Of a DNA stretch of 36,875 bases, positions 24,907 to 32,727 are shown piece by piece. Under the pieces are notes generated by a model that ran no database searches, had not been told where the DNA came from, and saw nothing but the letters and a program-made list of their open reading frames with translations. Each line of letters begins with the position of its first letter. Position 1 is the stretch's first letter. The DNA comes from Clostridia bacterium (GTDB lineage Bacteria > Bacillota > Clostridia > Oscillospirales > CAG-272). Made by a program: the position numbers and the translations under genes. The stretch lies in NCBI GenBank assembly GCA_017938885.1, contig JAGBAS010000088.1, positions 1 through 36,875 of the forward strand. Reading direction: 5' to 3'.

Positions 24907-26379
24907 ATGAACAACTCCCGCGCCTCCGGCGTCCTCATGCACGTCACCTCCCTTCCCGGGAGCGATTCCATCGGTTGCTTCGGCAAAGAAGCCCGCGATT
25001 TCATCGACTTTCTCGCGGATTGCGGCTTTACCTGGTGGCAGGTTTTGCCCTTCTGTATGGCCGATGAGTGCAATTCCCCCTATAAGTCCTACTCCGCCTT
25101 TGGCGGCAACCCCTACCTGATGGATCTCCGCATCCTGGCCGCCGAGGGCTACCTGACTCCCGATGAGCTGGCCTCGGTCAAGCAGGATACGCCCTATGTT
25201 TGTGAGTTTGCCAAGCTGGGGCTCTCCCGTATGGATATCCTCCGCCTGGCTGCCTCCCGCGCTTCAAGCGAGGATCGTGCCGCCATCGCAACCTTCGCCG
25301 CCGAGAACCCCTACCTGGAGCAGTTCTGCGAGTTCATGGCCCGCCGCGCCGCTAATGGGGACACCTCTTGGTACGAGTGGACAAGTGATGCTATGGACGA
25401 AACCGAGCATTTCGCCTGGCAGTTCATTCAGTTTCACTTCATGAAGCAATGGGCGGCCGTCCGCGCCTACGCCAACGAAAAGGGTATTCGCATCATGGGG
25501 GATATTCCCATTTACGTGGCCTACGATTCCTGCGACGTCTGGGCCAACCGCGAGCAATTCCAGCTGGACAAGGATGGCAGACCCACCGCCGTGGCGGGCT
25601 GTCCCCCCGACTACTTCGCCGAGGACGGGCAGCTTTGGGGCAATCCTCTCTATGACTGGAAGCGCATGAAGAAGGACGACTACGCCTGGTGGTCGGCTCG
25701 TATCCGCCATATGCTGACCCTCTTCGATGGTGTCCGCATCGACCATTTCCGTGGGCTGGAGGCCTACTGGAGCATCCCTGCCGATGCCGCCACCGCCAAG
25801 GAAGGCCACTGGGAGAAGGGCCCCCGCACCCCCTTCGTGAGACAGCTCCGCAAGGTGGTGGATGAGTGCGAGGAACGGCTTGGCTACCGTCCTCTGATCG
25901 TAGCCGAGGATCTGGGTGAGTCCACCCCCGAGCTGGTCAAGTTCGTCCGTGACAGCGGCTTCCCCGGTATGCGCGTCCTGCAATTCGCCTTTGACGGCGA
26001 TCCTGCCAACACGCATCTTCCCCATAACTATGTTCCCAACACCGTGGCCTACACCGGTACCCACGATAACAATACCCTCCTGGGCTTTGTCTGGGAGGCT
26101 GACGAGTCCACCCGCCGTGATCTGCTGGATTACTGCGGCTTTACCGATTGGAACTGGGATCGGCCGGCATCCTACGACGCCATTATCCGCACCCTCATGA
26201 GCTCGGTGGCGGACCTTGCTGTTCTGCCCATTCAGGATATCCTGGGCTTTGGTGCAGACTGCCGTATGAATACCCCCGGGGAAGCCGAGGGAAACTGGAG
26301 CTTCCGCGTGACGGCGGAGCAGCTTGCCTCGGTGGATCGGGATCGCTTCCGACGCATGAACCGGCTGTACGGACGGTAA
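24907..26379 (+). CDS. malQ: 4-alpha-glucanotransferase (amylomaltase, GH77)
   Basis: 490 residues, usual for GH77. It transfers alpha-1,4-glucan segments between maltodextrins in the cytoplasm, part of glycogen and maltodextrin use. The family hallmarks are present: SLPGSDSIGCFG and SPYKSYSAFGGNPYLMDL near the N-terminus, nucleophile Asp279 in RIDHFRG, acid/base Glu334 in VAEDLGE, and Asp387 in GTHDNNT. AAGGAA precedes ATG 24907. No maltose transporter is adjacent, and no promoter is visible in the 28-nt gap, so it should be read with polA. Confidence 0.96.
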   Translation: MNNSRASGVLMHVTSLPGSDSIGCFGKEARDFIDFLADCGFTWWQVLPFCMADECNSPYKSYSAFGGNPYLMDLRILAAEGYLTPDELASVKQDTPYVCEFAKLGLSRMDILRLAASRASSEDRAAIATFAAENPYLEQFCEFMARRAANGDTSWYEWTSDAMDETEHFAWQFIQFHFMKQWAAVRAYANEKGIRIMGDIPIYVAYDSCDVWANREQFQLDKDGRPTAVAGCPPDYFAEDGQLWGNPLYDWKRMKKDDYAWWSARIRHMLTLFDGVRIDHFRGLEAYWSIPADAATAKEGHWEKGPRTPFVRQLRKVVDECEERLGYRPLIVAEDLGESTPELVKFVRDSGFPGMRVLQFAFDGDPANTHLPHNYVPNTVAYTGTHDNNTLLGFVWEADESTRRDLLDYCGFTDWNWDRPASYDAIIRTLMSSVADLAVLPIQDILGFGADCRMNTPGEAEGNWSFRVTAEQLASVDRDRFRRMNRLYGR

Positions 26380-26409
26380 AGTTCCTACCTCTACTGATTG
26401 GAGAATACT

Positions 26410-27363
26410 ATGCGCGCAAATATTCCTCGAAATTCTCATTCGGCCGAGGCGGAGCTGGAGGGGCCCTATCTGGGGGCTATGCAGGAGATATCCGTCCGTC
26501 TGATGGATCGGCTTCCGGCAGGCGATGATCTGTGGCGCACCTTGGGTCAGATCGAGACATTGCTTATGGAGGCACAGCTCCAAGGACAGCCCTTACAGGA
26601 GCTGTTCGGAAGCGGTGGTGTGGCGGCCTTTTGCCAGTCCATCGTGGATGAATTCATCACGGAAGGGGCAGAGGAGATGATCCCTGCCGCCCGTGAGAAA
26701 AGTAAGCCCCGCCGCCGTGAGCCTCGCGGCGGGATCGGGTACCGCAGAAAGCGAAGCTTTACCATAGGCATGGCCGTTTTGGCCTCGTTGCTGGCCGCTG
26801 TCGCTATCTTCTGGGGCACGGGACTTTTTGCCTACTGGACGCAGGGCTCCGGCTACTATCTGGAGGAGCTGCGCAATTTCCAAAGCAGTCATCAGACGGT
26901 GGCAGGGGAGCTTTTGCCCATTCGTATACCGCTTTCTCCTATGGTTGAGCTGACCAACACCTTGTACAGCGACGGCGAGGGCTTTGATATCACCCTCACG
27001 ACGGTGGAGGTACAGGAGCGGGCCAGCAACTATACCGACCCCTTCACGGGCACGGTGACCTACCAAATGATTCAAAGATGGTATCTTCGCTTGACCTATG
27101 CGGTTGACGCAAGCTTTGGAAGCATTACTTACGTAGAACCCCCCGCCGAAGGAACCGTGACGGTGATCTTGGCTGACGGTACCGTATACACGGGGGAGAT
27201 CTCCTGGATCGAGTCGGGCTCTGCCGGGAAGGGACGGGAGTACGCCCGCATCTCGCTGATCGATCTGCCGGCGGCTCTGAATACCGAGGGAGCCACCCTG
27301 GAGGTGCGGTTCGCCTCCCCCAACCGAGTTGAATGGGAGCGCATCCGCGTGGGGCGGTTCTGA
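26410..27363 (+). CDS. Single-pass membrane protein of unknown function
   Basis: 317 residues from ATG 26410 (GGAGAA 5 nt upstream; a TTG at 26398 overlaps that site). Residues 1-90 form a helical cytoplasmic region, followed by a basic stretch (PRRREPRGG...YRRKR) and one transmembrane helix at about 116-142 (FTIGMAVLASLLAAVAIFWG). The outer 170 residues are beta-rich. The positive-inside pattern puts the N-terminus in the cytoplasm. The family is not recognised; the topology would suit an anti-sigma-like or envelope-stress protein, but no zinc motif supports that. Last gene before the terminator at 27422. Confidence 0.8.
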   Translation: MRANIPRNSHSAEAELEGPYLGAMQEISVRLMDRLPAGDDLWRTLGQIETLLMEAQLQGQPLQELFGSGGVAAFCQSIVDEFITEGAEEMIPAAREKSKPRRREPRGGIGYRRKRSFTIGMAVLASLLAAVAIFWGTGLFAYWTQGSGYYLEELRNFQSSHQTVAGELLPIRIPLSPMVELTNTLYSDGEGFDITLTTVEVQERASNYTDPFTGTVTYQMIQRWYLRLTYAVDASFGSITYVEPPAEGTVTVILADGTVYTGEISWIESGSAGKGREYARISLIDLPAALNTEGATLEVRFASPNRVEWERIRVGRF

Positions 27364-27421
27364 CCGGAAAGCGTCCGCCTTGCCGTCATCCGTACCGCGC
27401 CGCTTGTCCCGTACATGATAG

Positions 27422-27461
27422 AGCAACCGCCCGCGTTTCCGAACACGGGCGGTTGCTTTTT
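27422..27461 (+). terminator. Terminator of the polA-malQ operon
   Basis: AGCAACCGCCCG (27422-27433) pairs perfectly with 27446-27457, ending in TTTTT. Confidence 0.92.
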
Positions 27462-27526
27462 GGCGATTTTGCGATCATCAGGGGATACTCGGAATAACCT
27501 TAGCGGTGTACGAAGGGAGGATCGGA

Positions 27527-28138
27527 TCAGAAGCCACAGTCCTGCACCCGTTTATCCTTGAAATAGAACGCCCGATCGTGCTCCCCGATCTCCCGCATGA
27601 CCCGACAGGGATTCCCTACGGCTACGACTCCTGCGGGAATATCGTGGGTCACCACAGACCCCGCGCCAATGACGGTGTTGTCCCCGATGGTCACGCCGGG
27701 CATAATCAGCGCGCCTGCGCCGATCCAGCAGTTTTGGCCAATATGGACAGCGGCGTTGTACTGGAGTCCCTTCGCCCGCAGTGCGGGGTCAATGGGATGC
27801 CCCGCCGTGGCCACCACCACGTTGGGCGCGAACAGGGTGTAATCTCCCACGTAGATGTGGGTATCGTCCACCATGGTCAGACCGAAATTGGCGTAGACAT
27901 ACTTCCCGAAATGCACGTGCTTTCCGCCCCAGTTGGCGTGAAACGGCGGCTCGATGTAGCACCCCTCCCCGATCTCGGCGAACATCTCCTTCATGAGGGC
28001 TTGCCGCTTGTCTTGCTCGGTGGGGCGGGTGTGGTTGAAGTCGTAGAGACGGTCGAGGCAGGCGGTCTGCTCGGTCATAATGTCCCCGTCGGCAGGGTCG
28101 TAGAGCATGGTGGCGTGCATTTTTTCAAGGTTGGTCAT
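27527..28138 (-). CDS. maa: Maltose/galactoside-type O-acetyltransferase (left-handed beta-helix)
   Basis: 203 residues. It has the hexapeptide-repeat fold of sugar O-acetyltransferases, which move acetyl from acetyl-CoA to a sugar 6-hydroxyl. The N-terminal cap (LYDPADGDIMTEQTACLDRLYDFNHTRPTE) and NFGLTMVDDTHIYVGDYTLFAPNVVVATAGHP with the catalytic histidine match the Maa/LacA group. The C-terminal coil ends with VAVGNPCRVMREI. ATG 28138 overlaps the comEC stop by 4 nt (ATGA), so translation is coupled; the upstream frame lies within comEC. The sugar specificity cannot be read from the sequence. Confidence 0.92.
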   Translation of the reverse strand: MTNLEKMHATMLYDPADGDIMTEQTACLDRLYDFNHTRPTEQDKRQALMKEMFAEIGEGCYIEPPFHANWGGKHVHFGKYVYANFGLTMVDDTHIYVGDYTLFAPNVVVATAGHPIDPALRAKGLQYNAAVHIGQNCWIGAGALIMPGVTIGDNTVIGAGSVVTHDIPAGVVAVGNPCRVMREIGEHDRAFYFKDKRVQDCGF

Positions 28139-30489
28139 GGTAACTTCTCGCTTTCTGTCACTTGTTTTGACTTGTGGATTTGATTCCGGAGCTTCACCGT
28201 CCATCGCCGCTCCCCCAACCCAAGCGTCTGCTTTTCGATGGAGTCAGGGATAAACCACCCTGCCGCGCCTCCCTCGGCCGAGAGGATCACAGTCGCGTCA
28301 GCTTGGAAGCGCAACTTCTCCCCGAAGGGTTCCTTGACCAGCGGGCCGTGGTTTCCGAAAACGACCGTATCCGCCTCGGCGACCAGCGTTTCAGCTTGAC
28401 CGGCAAGCCCGCTCTCAAAGACCGCCGAGCCGCAGTAGACGGTCCGACTGCCCTCTCCCCCGTCCAAAGACAGAAGCAGAACGGGCTGAACCGAGCGGTC
28501 GAGCCAATCGGTATGCAGTACCGTTTCGCATCCGCCGAACAGGGTCAGCGATTCCCCCTCTCCGTACAGGAACACGGGAACTTCCGCTTCCTCGGCCTTG
28601 TCCAGGTAGGAGAGCAGGATATAGTAGTCTTCGCTTCGTTGGGGCACGGGAAGCCACAGGGCGCGAACGGTCTCGCGGGACAGTACAGCGGTCAGGGTTC
28701 CCGCTGTCCGCGAATGGTAGTGGGTCAGCATCAGCACCGCAATCTCGGTGGCACCCTCCTCCTCGGCTGTTCTCGCCGCCGCGCTCATGGCGGTCAGACT
28801 GCCGTTGGACAGATCGATCATCACCGCCTCCTGCCCCTCGGTCAGCACCAGCATATCGGCTTGGGATGAGGGCTGGATGTAGCTGACGGTCATTTCTCGG
28901 TTTGTCAGCAAGGCATGTACACACAGCACCCCGCCTATGGCGACCCAGCCCGCCATAAGGGGTAGGATCACCGTCCATTGTCTCCTGCGGGGAAGCCTTA
29001 CCGAGAGCAGGATCAGAACCCCAACCAGCATACAGAAGGCAATAGGCGCGACGGCGGGATGCCGCAGGGACACCACCGCCCACGACGGTTCACCCATGCA
29101 AGCGGCCAGCCGGGTCATGACCTCACAAAGAGCCTCGATCACTACGCTGAGCAAAGCACCGACAACGCCGCTACCCAAGGGAAGGAGCAGAAGGGACAGA
29201 ACCAACACAGCCCCGCATAGGGGTGTCATCAGAAGTGTAGAGACAGGCGACAGAATCCCCATCTCTCCTATCACGACGGCGACAACAAAAAGGGTAAAGC
29301 TCATCGCCACAAGACCCACAAGGATCCCCGCCAAAGCTTTGCGCAGTCCTGCTTTCAGCCTTTGGAACAGGGAAGCACCTGCCTGTCTCTGCCTCGTCTG
29401 CCGATTGACAAGCGGCATCACCGTAACCAGCCCCAGCGTGGCCAGATAGGACATCCAAAAGCCCGCGTCGCAGACGGCATAGGGTGTCACGGCGAGGATC
29501 ACGGCCCCTGCAAACCCCAAAGAGGTCAGGGCATCTGCTCGCGCCGAGAGCAGGTAGGAGAGGTATACCCCGCCCAGCATGATGACGGCTCGCGTAGCCG
29601 AGGGAGGAAAGCCCAGCAGAACCAGATACCCGACGGCAGAAAGAGACAGGATCACTACCCGTACCCGCTTGGGAATGGGGAGCAGACGCAAAAGCCCCTC
29701 GAAAAGCCCGAAGAGCAGGGTCAGGTGCAACCCGCTGACGGCCAGCAGATGGGACACACCCGCACGGGAAAAATCCCGCCGTACCGAGTCGGGCAGAGCG
29801 GTCTTATCTCCCAGCAACAGAGCCGAGGGAAGCCCTGCCGCGCCTCCTGCTATGCGGTTGAGCCGTGACGAAAGCGATCTCCGCAAATGCCTCGCCTGTA
29901 CGGTGAGACCGCCGGCGTTCTCCTCGGTAATGGTGACGGTCTCTTCGGTTTCGGACAGCAGCCCTGCCACAAATCCGTCACCCATCAGAGCGGCGGCGTC
30001 GTATCCGTTCCCGGCGGCCTCGTCGATGGAGAGCACCGTGACCTCCATCTCTACAGCGTATCCGGGTTGGAGATCCGAGACGTAGTGGCAGGTCAGCAAG
30101 ACGTCCCCATCCGTGTCCTTCCCGTCAACCGAGGTGAGATGCAAGGAGTACGAGGTCATATATCCGCCCGAGCCGCGGCGGTCGGTGACGGTACCCGTTA
30201 CCGTGACGGTATGACCTGTAAGCGAGCGCATGAAAGCCACGCTTCCTCCGTGAAACCACAAATGGGAGGAAAGAAAGCCCGTCAGAACGAGCAAACAAAG
30301 GACACCGGTGAGAACCGTGCGGGATACGGCTCTGCGCTGTATCTGCCAAATGCAGAAGATCAAGGCTCCGAAAAGGAAGCAACCGCCAAGCACCAGCTTT
30401 CCCGTAAGCGGCAGGAAAACCCCCGCAAGGGATGCGAGGGTAAAGCCAAAGCAGCAGAGAAACAGGGGACGGTGACGAAAAATACTCAC
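28135..30489 (-). CDS. comEC: ComEC/Rec2-family DNA-uptake channel with degenerate C-terminal MBL domain
   Basis: 784 residues. GTG 30489 has AAAGGAG 7 nt before it and gives a basic start (SIFRHRP) leading into membrane helices; the frame is open further upstream through the promoter, which is not translated. The protein has an N-terminal DUF4131-like region, the ComEC channel domain with SHLLAVSGLHLTLLFG and many membrane helices (residues about 220-500), and a C-terminal beta-lactamase-like domain. In that domain HxHxDH reads HYHSRT (near residue 588) and the usual DVGQGD segment is not recognisable, so metal binding and nuclease activity are doubtful. ComEC carries transforming DNA across the membrane. 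comEA is not adjacent. Cotranscribed with maa. Confidence 0.93.
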   Translation of the reverse strand: MSIFRHRPLFLCCFGFTLASLAGVFLPLTGKLVLGGCFLFGALIFCIWQIQRRAVSRTVLTGVLCLLVLTGFLSSHLWFHGGSVAFMRSLTGHTVTVTGTVTDRRGSGGYMTSYSLHLTSVDGKDTDGDVLLTCHYVSDLQPGYAVEMEVTVLSIDEAAGNGYDAAALMGDGFVAGLLSETEETVTITEENAGGLTVQARHLRRSLSSRLNRIAGGAAGLPSALLLGDKTALPDSVRRDFSRAGVSHLLAVSGLHLTLLFGLFEGLLRLLPIPKRVRVVILSLSAVGYLVLLGFPPSATRAVIMLGGVYLSYLLSARADALTSLGFAGAVILAVTPYAVCDAGFWMSYLATLGLVTVMPLVNRQTRQRQAGASLFQRLKAGLRKALAGILVGLVAMSFTLFVVAVVIGEMGILSPVSTLLMTPLCGAVLVLSLLLLPLGSGVVGALLSVVIEALCEVMTRLAACMGEPSWAVVSLRHPAVAPIAFCMLVGVLILLSVRLPRRRQWTVILPLMAGWVAIGGVLCVHALLTNREMTVSYIQPSSQADMLVLTEGQEAVMIDLSNGSLTAMSAAARTAEEEGATEIAVLMLTHYHSRTAGTLTAVLSRETVRALWLPVPQRSEDYYILLSYLDKAEEAEVPVFLYGEGESLTLFGGCETVLHTDWLDRSVQPVLLLSLDGGEGSRTVYCGSAVFESGLAGQAETLVAEADTVVFGNHGPLVKEPFGEKLRFQADATVILSAEGGAAGWFIPDSIEKQTLGLGERRWTVKLRNQIHKSKQVTESEKLP

Positions 30490-30519
30490 GGGGGCTCTCC
30501 TTTCGGTTTTTTTACCCAA

Positions 30520-30548
30520 ATTATACCACAAACCCCCGCCTGTGTCAA
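30520..30548 (-). promoter_or_regulatory. Promoter of comEC-maa
   Basis: Minus strand: TTGACA (30548-30543), 17-bp spacer ending in TGG, TATAAT (30525-30520). It diverges from the rplS promoter. Confidence 0.9.
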
Positions 30549-30593
30549 CCGCAAGTTTATGCAAAAAGTCGAAAACAAATTTGTAAAAAACTC

Positions 30594-30622
30594 TTGCAAT
30601 CAAAGCGAAAGTATGGTATAAT
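30594..30622 (+). promoter_or_regulatory. Promoter of rplS
   Basis: TTGCAA (30594-30599), 17-bp spacer ending in TGG, TATAAT (30617-30622). Confidence 0.88.
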
Positions 30623-30628
30623 AATCTG

Positions 30629-30708
30629 CGTGTGTGTGAAAAGCACACATGTATTACACGGGTGGTCCGCTGCGATGGCTCTGCATGAACACCCCGGATT
30701 TAAGGAGG
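30629..30708 (+). promoter_or_regulatory. rplS mRNA leader, possible L19 autoregulatory element
   Basis: The leader of about 85 nt begins with a GTGTGTG/CACACAT hairpin and continues with a GGGTG...CACCC arm (about 30659-30695) just before the AAGGAGG ribosome-binding site (30702-30708). L19 leaders are known in low-GC Gram-positives; I cannot align this one to the consensus, so the assignment rests on position and paired arms. Confidence 0.4.
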
Positions 30709-30717
30709 CTAAATATC

Positions 30718-31062
30718 ATGGATTTGATTAAGGCTTTTACCAATGAGCAGCTGAAGGAGACTGTCCCCTCCTTCGAGATCGGTGACACCGTTCGTGTCGA
30801 GAACAAGATCAAAGAGGGCAACCGCGAGAGAATTCAGATCTTCGAGGGTACCGTCATCGCCAAGCACGGCGGCGGCATCTCCGAGACCTTCACCGTCCGC
30901 CGTATCTCCTACGGTTGCGGCGTGGAGAAGACCTTCCCCCTGCACTCCCCCAACGTGGCCGGCATCAAGGTGGTCCGCGTCGGTAAGGTGCGCCGCGCCA
31001 AGCTGTACTACCTGCGTGACCGCGTCGGTAAGGCTTCCAAGGTCAAGGAGCAGATCGACTGA
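30718..31062 (+). CDS. rplS: 50S ribosomal protein L19
   Basis: 114 residues, the family length. It sits at the 30S-50S interface. MDLIKAF...[32 protein letters not shown] and [43 protein letters not shown] are diagnostic. ATG 30718 follows AAGGAGG at 9 nt; the frame continues upstream but through the leader. In most Firmicutes it follows rimM-trmD; here it lies about 5.4 kb before rimM with its own promoter and terminator. Confidence 0.98.
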   Translation: MDLIKAFTNEQLKETVPSFEIGDTVRVENKIKEGNRERIQIFEGTVIAKHGGGISETFTVRRISYGCGVEKTFPLHSPNVAGIKVVRVGKVRRAKLYYLRDRVGKASKVKEQID

Positions 31063-31084
31063 TCCTGACTCGCTCACATATAAG

Positions 31085-31116
31085 ACCACTCTGTCCGATC
31101 AGGCGGGGTGGTTTTA
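31085..31116 (+). terminator. Terminator of rplS
   Basis: ACCACTCTG (31085-31093) pairs with CGGGGTGGT (31104-31112) using two G-T pairs, followed by TTTATTGTTTT. Confidence 0.8.
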
Positions 31117-31134
31117 TTGTTTTATCCAAAAGCA

Positions 31135-31163
31135 TTGACAAAAGCCGCTTTTCATGGTAAAAT
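31135..31163 (+). promoter_or_regulatory. Promoter of the aldo/keto reductase gene
   Basis: TTGACA (31135-31140), 17-bp spacer ending in TGG, TAAAAT (31158-31163). Confidence 0.85.
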
Positions 31164-31202
31164 AGTAGTATACAATGAAATTCACTCCCAAAGGAGCGCA
31201 CT

Positions 31203-32324
31203 ATGAACAATTCCTATCCCGAGATCAAAAAGAACTTTGGCTTCGGCCTGATGCGCCTCCCCATGAAGGGCGAGGAAGTGGACATCCCTCAGACCTGCGA
31301 CATGGTGGATGCTTTTATCGGCGCAGGCTTCAACTACTTCGACACCGCCCATGGCTACATCGGCGGTAAGAGTGAGCTGGCGGTCAAGGCCTGCCTGACC
31401 TCCCGCTACCCCCGTGACAGCTACATCCTCACCGACAAGCTCTCCCCCAACTTCTTCAATACCGAGGCGGACATCCGCCCCTACTTCGATTCCATGCTGG
31501 AGGCCTGCGGCGTGGATTACTTCGACTTCTTTCTCCTCCACTCCCTCAATAAGGGGAACTACCCCCACTACACCGGCAACCGCGCCTTTGAGATCGCCTC
31601 CGAGCTGAAGGCCGAGGGCAAGGTGCGCCACGTGGGCATCTCCTTTCACGATACCGCCGACGTCCTGGAGACCATTCTCTCGGAACAGCCCGCTATCGAG
31701 GTTGTACAGCTCCAGTTCAACTATCTGGACTATGAGGATAGCCACGTCCAGTCCCGCCTCTGCTACGAGGTCTGCGTCAAGTATGGCAAGCCCGTCATCG
31801 TCATGGAGCCCGTTCGCGGAGGGAGTTTGGTCAACCTTCCCGAGGCAGGGCTTGAAGTGTTGAAGGGCCTGGGCAGGTACTCTCCTGCCGGCTACGCCAT
31901 CCGTTACGCCGCATCCTTCGATAATGTTTTCATGGTGCTGTCGGGCATGAGCAATATGGAGCAGATGGAAGATAACATCAAATCCATGAAGGACTTCGCC
32001 CCCTTCACCGAGGAGGAATTCAAGGCGGTCTACTCGGTAGCCGATATCATCCGCGCCATCCCCACCATCCCCTGCACCTCCTGCAAGTACTGCGTGGACG
32101 GCGACCGTTGCCCCATGCACATCAATATCCCCGGCGTATTCAATTCCGAGAACAAGGCCCGCCGCTTCAACACCGAGGACGCCCGGGGCCACTACGGCTG
32201 GATGACCTCCAAGGGCGGCAAGCCCGCTGACTGCATCGAATGCGGTGCCTGCGAGGAGATCTGCCCCCAGCAGTTGCCCATCCGTCAGCTCCTCAAGGAG
32301 ATCGGGGAGCGGTTTGAGGGGTAA
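31203..32324 (+). CDS. Aldo/keto reductase with C-terminal Fe-S cluster domain
   Basis: 373 residues. The N-terminal 270 residues form an AKR barrel with the catalytic tetrad Asp47, Tyr52, Lys79 and His113. The C-terminus carries two cysteine groups: CTSCKYCVDGDRC (Cys291, 294, 297, 303) and CIECGACEEICP (Cys344, 347, 350, 354), a layout of the 4Fe-4S aldo/keto reductase group common in anaerobes. It would pass electrons between a reduced nicotinamide or ferredoxin and a carbonyl substrate that cannot be named. AAAGGAG precedes the ATG. Monocistronic by its promoter; a repeat element, not a clear terminator, follows. Confidence 0.93.
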   Translation: MNNSYPEIKKNFGFGLMRLPMKGEEVDIPQTCDMVDAFIGAGFNYFDTAHGYIGGKSELAVKACLTSRYPRDSYILTDKLSPNFFNTEADIRPYFDSMLEACGVDYFDFFLLHSLNKGNYPHYTGNRAFEIASELKAEGKVRHVGISFHDTADVLETILSEQPAIEVVQLQFNYLDYEDSHVQSRLCYEVCVKYGKPVIVMEPVRGGSLVNLPEAGLEVLKGLGRYSPAGYAIRYAASFDNVFMVLSGMSNMEQMEDNIKSMKDFAPFTEEEFKAVYSVADIIRAIPTIPCTSCKYCVDGDRCPMHINIPGVFNSENKARRFNTEDARGHYGWMTSKGGKPADCIECGACEEICPQQLPIRQLLKEIGERFEG

Positions 32325-32367
32325 ATTGGGTTTTGACGGGCTGTTTGTTTGCGCTTTGCTTGCGTTG

Positions 32368-32453
32368 TTTGCCCTCTCACCGCTTCGTGCCCGAGCTTGC
32401 GAGGAGGCTCCCCCTCTGGGGGAGCTCCCGCCGTAGGCGGGTGAGAGGGCAAA
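32368..32453. repeat. Small inverted-repeat intergenic element (REP/MITE-like)
   Basis: Outer arms TTTGCCCTCTCACC (32368-32381) and their exact reverse complement (32440-32453) enclose two more hairpins: GCTCCCCC/GGGGGAGC (32407-32425) and CCCGCC/GGCGGG (32427-32441). No coding gene. This layout resembles the dispersed intergenic repeats of gut Clostridia; copy number elsewhere is not visible in this window. Confidence 0.75.
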
Positions 32454-32527
32454 ACGCGAAGGCCAGCACTACCCAACAGCTCGATAGCCCCCAATTTGAA
32501 ATTTTCAAAGAAAAATCCAAAATCCCC

Positions 32528-32556
32528 TTTACAAATCCTGAAAACTGTGTTAGAAT
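32528..32556 (+). promoter_or_regulatory. Promoter of the oadB riboswitch transcript
   Basis: TTTACA (32528-32533), 17-bp spacer ending in TGT, TAGAAT (32551-32556). Transcription would start right before the riboswitch. Confidence 0.8.
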
Positions 32557-32563
32557 AAGGAAC

Positions 32564-32652
32564 GTAAAAGGGAGTAGCTTGCGGCATCCGCCGTGTCCTG
32601 CGCGTCAGTACGGTCTCCGACCCGCGCGGGAATGAAATAGCAAGACTTTTAC
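32564..32652 (+). promoter_or_regulatory. Manganese riboswitch (yybP-ykoY family)
   Basis: The aptamer signature is present in order: GGGAGTAGC (32570-32578), GTCAGTACG (32604-32612) and TAGCAAGAC (32638-32646). P1 is closed by GTAAAAG (32564-32570) with CTTTTAC (32646-32652). The GTAAAAG-to-CTTTTAC closing stem shares its 3' strand with the terminator that follows, so aptamer and terminator exclude each other. Mn2+ binding should stabilise P1 and allow transcription, as in known ON switches of this family. The gene controlled is oadB, not a recognised Mn2+ exporter. Confidence 0.85.
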
Positions 32653-32689
32653 CGAACAGTCTTTGAGGCTTTCGGTAAAAGTCTTTTTA
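32642..32689 (+). terminator. Riboswitch-controlled terminator
   Basis: AAGACTTTTACCGAA (32642-32656) pairs perfectly with 32671-32685 and is followed by T residues. Its left arm contains the P1 3' strand of the manganese aptamer. Confidence 0.92.
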
Positions 32690-32727
32690 TTTCGGTCACT
32701 TCCAAAAAGAAAGAGAGGTAAAACGAC

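Noticed and set aside
28139..28204. An upstream start for the acetyltransferase
   Set aside because: It lies within comEC; the family N-terminus begins at the ATG at 28138, which overlaps the comEC stop.
32245..32635. Short plus-strand frames between the aldo/keto reductase and oadB
   Set aside because: They run through the inverted-repeat element and the riboswitch, lack ribosome-binding sites and resemble no protein.
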